DNA from: Paenibacillus montanisoli
GTDB lineage: Bacteria; Bacillota; Bacilli; Paenibacillales; Paenibacillaceae
NCBI RefSeq assembly: GCF_003268025.1
Contig: NZ_QLUW01000001.1
Span: 1,798,001 to 1,862,000 of the forward strand
DNA length: 64,000 nucleotides
Direction: 5' to 3'
Each line of letters starts with the position of its first letter. Position 1 is the first letter of the stretch. The translations under genes and the position numbers were made by a program. The notes under the pieces are model-generated. The model worked only from the letters and a program-made list of their open reading frames with translations. It was not told the DNA's origin and made no database searches. This document shows, piece by piece, positions 60,900 through 64,000 of this stretch.

Positions 60900-61778
60900 A
60901 TGAACGGAAATACAATGGCAAAAGAAAAATATGAACAGTTGATGCGGGATGGATATTGTGTATTCGAACAAATACTGGATGAGCCGCTGCTGGAGCAGCT
61001 ACGCGACAAAACCAACGATCTACTCGATAGGCAATCAGAAGAATTAACCAGATCTCTCCGTAATATGGGGAGCGATATTCCTGTAGAGGTAGACCCGTTT
61101 TTCGCCGAATTGATTGCTTGGCCGAAGGCATTGGAAGCTCTGGCTTCCTTGGGATTTCCCAAAGCTCGATTCAGAAGCGGTTATATTATCAGCAAACCGC
61201 CGCACAGCCCGAGACTGTTCTGGCATCATGACTTTTCCGAGTGGACGGCTCCGGATGGTTTCGGTCCCCTTCCGCAGATGGTGTTCCTTATGTATTATCT
61301 GGTGGATACGACGCCGTTTAACGGTTGCCTGCGGGCGATCCCGGGTTCACATGTAAACGACAACCCGCTGCATGATGAGCTGCTCCAGACGGCTGATGCC
61401 CACTCCGCTCACATGAGGAGTACGCTTGACCTGGATCAGCCGGCTTTCTCCTTCCGTCCCGACGAGGTTGATGTTCCGGTCAAGGCAGGGGACTTGCTGA
61501 TCGGAGATTCCAGATTGCTTCATGCCGCGCACGCCAATCAGTCGGATGTCCGCAGGACAGTCATTACCTTATGGTACCATCTGGATGTGGAGGCTTTATC
61601 GGAAACGGTTCAAGCAGCCTATGCGAAGTATAATATGAAGCTTTCTGAAGGATGGCAAAAATGGCCGGAGGAGGCAAAGAAGAAGGTCGAACCACTCTTT
61701 GCCGTTTATGAAGGAACCGCCGAACCCCTGATGGGATCCCGGAAAAGACCCAAGCGGGGGTATGGAAATCGAACGTAG
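60900..61778 (+). CDS. Phytanoyl-CoA dioxygenase (PhyH) family protein 2
   Basis: A 292-residue Fe(II)/2-oxoglutarate dioxygenase-like protein, clearly diverged from the copy at 58.3 kb. Iron ligands: His and Asp in FWHHDFSEW (about residues 105-113) and the distal His in SRLLHAAHANQS (about 208-219). An Arg of the 2-oxoglutarate site follows in RRTVITLWY. The segment NGCLRAIPGSH matches the family core. TTGGAGGGG precedes ATG 60900. The substrate is unknown; it neighbours GH28 and Gfo/Idh/MocA genes. Confidence 0.86.
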   Translation: MNGNTMAKEKYEQLMRDGYCVFEQILDEPLLEQLRDKTNDLLDRQSEELTRSLRNMGSDIPVEVDPFFAELIAWPKALEALASLGFPKARFRSGYIISKPPHSPRLFWHHDFSEWTAPDGFGPLPQMVFLMYYLVDTTPFNGCLRAIPGSHVNDNPLHDELLQTADAHSAHMRSTLDLDQPAFSFRPDEVDVPVKAGDLLIGDSRLLHAAHANQSDVRRTVITLWYHLDVEALSETVQAAYAKYNMKLSEGWQKWPEEAKKKVEPLFAVYEGTAEPLMGSRKRPKRGYGNRT

Positions 61779-61845
61779 CTCAGTCGATTGGAAGTCATAC
61801 CGTATTGGTCATAGAACAAGAGTATAAACAGGGAGGCTAATTAAA

Positions 61846-62877
61846 ATGAGCTCAACAGTCAAATCTGCTGTTATCGGTTATGGCATGGGGAAGCATCATG
61901 CGTACCTTATGACGGAGGCGGGAATTGATTTTGTCGCGGTATGCGAGCCTGATCCGTCCCGGAGAGAGCAGGCGAAAATCGATTATCCGCAAATCCGTAC
62001 TTACGCGAGTGTTGACGAATTATTGGCACAGCCTGATATTAATTTAGTCGTTGTCGTTACGCCGCATAATACGCATGCCGATTTGATCAGGCAGGTGTTG
62101 GAAAGCGGGAAGAACTGCGTTGTCGACAAACCGTTCGTCATCCACGCATCCGACGCATGGGCACTGATCGATCTAGCCAAACAAAAAGGCGTTATGTTGT
62201 CGATCCATCATAACCGCCGTTGGGATGCGTGGTATGTAACAGCGCAGCATATCATTCAGCAAGGCTTGTTGGGTGATATCTTCAGCGCTGAATGCGACTT
62301 TAGCGGCTTCGGACATCCGGGGACGACTTGGCGTTCATTCAAAGAAGCATCCGGCGGAGCTTTCTATGATTGGGGCGCCCATTATATGGACTGGATGCTG
62401 GGAATCATCCCCGGGAAAATGAAATCGATCCGCGGCTATGCACAGAAACGGATGTGGCACGATTACTCGAATGAAGACCATCTGGACGTCATGATTCAAT
62501 TTGAAAGCGGCGCCGTTGTACACGCTCAATCCTCCAACATCGCGTATGCCCCCAAGCATTCATTCCGCATATTGGGAACGAAGGGGGCAATTGTTTGCAC
62601 CAAAGGGGAAGGCCCAGAGGAAGAGAGAATCATTCGACTGTACTCGGAAATAGATGGAGTTCTCGTAGAGACGCAGGTTCCGTTTCTATATCCGTATGGA
62701 GAGAAAGCAAGAGATGCAAACTGGAGGAAGTTTTACGATAATATTCTCGATCATTTGACGAATGGAGCGGAGTTAATCGTCAAACCGGAGCAGGTTGCAC
62801 GCGTTATCGCTGTTCTCGAAACCGCGACCAAATCGGCCGAAGAAGGACTCGAGCTTCCCGTGCCGTTCGAAAACTAA
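61846..62877 (+). CDS. Gfo/Idh/MocA family oxidoreductase
   Basis: A 343-residue NAD(P) sugar dehydrogenase. The Rossmann start AVIGYGMGKHHAY is at about residues 8-20. The DKPF motif (Lys in place of the EKP signature) lies near residue 96, followed by SIHHNRRWDAWY and the catalytic region FYDWGAHYMDWML (about 171-183). GGGAGG precedes ATG 61846. It is the second such enzyme in the cluster and differs from the first at the EKP motif, which suggests a different substrate or direction. Confidence 0.9.
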   Translation: MSSTVKSAVIGYGMGKHHAYLMTEAGIDFVAVCEPDPSRREQAKIDYPQIRTYASVDELLAQPDINLVVVVTPHNTHADLIRQVLESGKNCVVDKPFVIHASDAWALIDLAKQKGVMLSIHHNRRWDAWYVTAQHIIQQGLLGDIFSAECDFSGFGHPGTTWRSFKEASGGAFYDWGAHYMDWMLGIIPGKMKSIRGYAQKRMWHDYSNEDHLDVMIQFESGAVVHAQSSNIAYAPKHSFRILGTKGAIVCTKGEGPEEERIIRLYSEIDGVLVETQVPFLYPYGEKARDANWRKFYDNILDHLTNGAELIVKPEQVARVIAVLETATKSAEEGLELPVPFEN

Positions 62878-62892
62878 TTTTAATAGTAGACA

Positions 62893-62938
62893 AGGCTGCA
62901 AACGGAACGCGTCTATCGGCGCTTCCGTTTGCAGTTTT
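62893..62938 (+). terminator. Terminator before PLP enzyme gene
   Basis: CTGCAAACGGAA / TTCCGTTTGCAG perfect outer stem with an inner CGCG...CGCG-like pairing, followed by five T. GGGAGG of the next gene overlaps the tail. Confidence 0.75.
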
Positions 62939-62955
62939 TCGGGAGGAGACCTATC

Positions 62956-64000
62956 ATGAACGATAACTTTAAAACGAAAGAAGATATTTGCGCACATTTG
63001 GGCGATGATTACGCTCGTTTCTTGGGAGCCATAGTCCCCCCCATCTTCCAGACCTCAATCTTTACCTTATCCGATAATCAAGGCTATGCGTACACGCGGG
63101 GTGCAAACCCCACCACGGAAATCGCCGAGAAGAAAATCGCCGCATTGGAAGAGGGGGAGGAAGCCAGATGCTTTTCTTCTGGAATGGCTGCCATCAGTGC
63201 ATCGATCATGCGGGTATTGAGCAAGGATGGGCATGTGATTTGTCCTTTGAACGCCTATCATCCGACAAGGGTATTTCTTAGTGAATATTTGCAACGCTTC
63301 GGTGTGGAAACCACTTTTGTTTCCGGGACATCCATAGAGGAAATCGAGCAGGCGATTCGGCCGAACACCCAATTAATCTTTTTGGAAAGCCCTGTATCCT
63401 ATGTATTTACCATGCAGGATATGGGAGCCATCGCAGAGCTCGCCAAAGCCCATGGGATCAAGACAATCATTGATAATACATGGGCAACACCGTTATATCA
63501 GAATCCTTTGGCTTTCGGTATCGACATTGTCGTGCATTCCGCCTCCAAATATTTGGGAGGGCACAGTGATATTGTTGCCGGGGTTGCGATTGCCAGCAAG
63601 CAAATGATAGCCGAGCTTACGCAAGAGCGGCTTCTTTACGGGGCTTGTATGGATCCGCATCAATCCTGGCTGCTTCTGCGCGGCTTGCGTACACTTCCCG
63701 TTCGCATGCGTCAGCATCAGGAAAACGCGATGAAGATTGCAACATATCTGGACCAGCATCCTAAAGTCACGCAGGTGTTGCATCCAGGTTTGCCGAGCCA
63801 TCCTCAGTATGAATTGGGACGTAAACAATTGACGGGATACACCGGGTTGTTCGGTTTCTGTCCGACGGGCAGTGCCGACGCCATTATGGAGATGGTGAAC
63901 GGGCTGCGCCACTTTACAAACGCCCCTAGTTGGGGAGGTTTCGAAAGCTTGGTAACGACACCCGGTGTAGGGATGACGGGAGATCAGTCGAAGCTGACCG
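62956..64000 (+). CDS. Cys/Met metabolism PLP enzyme, truncated by window end
   Basis: A fold-type I trans-sulfuration family enzyme (cystathionine gamma-synthase/lyase, methionine gamma-lyase or similar). 348 codons are open to the window end, so the C-terminus is missing. Visible: YTRGANPTTE (about residues 46-55), the cofactor-phosphate SSGMAAIS (about 74-81), DNTWATP with the PLP Asp (about 173-179), and the Schiff-base Lys in HSASKYLGGHSD (about 194-205). GGGAGGAG precedes ATG 62956. It could split a C-S bond or make a thioether; its presence in a sugar cluster is unexpected. Confidence 0.88.
   Translation, partial: MNDNFKTKEDICAHLGDDYARFLGAIVPPIFQTSIFTLSDNQGYAYTRGANPTTEIAEKKIAALEEGEEARCFSSGMAAISASIMRVLSKDGHVICPLNAYHPTRVFLSEYLQRFGVETTFVSGTSIEEIEQAIRPNTQLIFLESPVSYVFTMQDMGAIAELAKAHGIKTIIDNTWATPLYQNPLAFGIDIVVHSASKYLGGHSDIVAGVAIASKQMIAELTQERLLYGACMDPHQSWLLLRGLRTLPVRMRQHQENAMKIATYLDQHPKVTQVLHPGLPSHPQYELGRKQLTGYTGLFGFCPTGSADAIMEMVNGLRHFTNAPSWGGFESLVTTPGVGMTGDQSKLT

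Noticed and set aside
1-64000. tRNA or rRNA genes, CRISPR arrays, prophage or intact insertion sequences
   Set aside because: I looked for T-arm-like sequences, regularly spaced repeats, integrase/portal/terminase genes and transposases. None was found; the only recombinase is the XerS-type protein.

Overview
The window most likely comes from a spore-forming Firmicute of the Paenibacillaceae, probably Paenibacillus or a close relative. This is inferred from gene content, not from a 16S or database match. The signs are a complete gerA-type germinant receptor operon, a gamma-SASP-like gene, SleB and CwlD-like cortex enzymes, a T-box leader on proS, a XerS recombinase, strong GGAGG ribosome sites, moderate GC, and several duplicated sugar-oxidoreductase families.

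Layout. Bases 1-14,400 hold housekeeping and accessory genes: a truncated Cu/Zn superoxide dismutase; a Gfo/Idh/MocA dehydrogenase with a TIM-barrel isomerase; a DUF2203 protein; a glucosaminidase; a DMT permease behind a purine riboswitch; a SASP-like gene; an amidase; a five-gene operon on the minus strand (K+ channel, unknown protein, Ser/Gly-rich lipoprotein, glutathionylspermidine-synthase-like ATP-grasp enzyme, DUF350 membrane protein); a solitary UMP kinase behind an attenuator-like leader; a DHA2 exporter; and thymidine kinase. Bases 14,600-24,900 hold a threonine-aldolase-like enzyme, the gerA-type tricistron, an ABC-F ATPase, an SgrR-like regulator and a DUF4173 membrane protein. Bases 25,000-38,000 hold a two-domain multicopper oxidase coupled to a ZIP transporter with an extra ectodomain, T-box/proS, XerS, an RCC1-repeat protein, a TetR/MFS pair with three operators, and a GntR/ABC module with its operator. 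Bases 38,000-46,700 hold SleB, an Ig-repeat protein, a NUDIX hydrolase, NlpC/P60, two MsrA-MsrB fusions (the second without the MsrB catalytic Cys), a DUF4309 protein, decayed germination genes and short dispersed repeats.

Bases 46,700-64,000 form a carbohydrate-processing cluster with no visible transporter: a TIM-barrel isomerase, SDR, aldo/keto reductase, LacI regulator, beta-propeller protein, ROK regulator, GHL6-type glycosidase-like protein, two Gfo/Idh/MocA dehydrogenases, a GH4 NAD-dependent glycosidase, two PhyH-type dioxygenases, a GH28-like beta-helix protein, and a PLP Cys/Met-metabolism enzyme cut by the window end. The density of NAD(P) enzymes together with GH4 suggests glycoside breakdown by oxidation and elimination rather than simple hydrolysis. 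Near-identical LacI-type operators sit in the promoters of the first gene and of the lacI gene. This cluster, the riboswitch-DMT unit, the pyrH leader and the oxidase-ZIP pair are the most interesting parts. No tRNA, rRNA, CRISPR array or intact insertion sequence was recognised.
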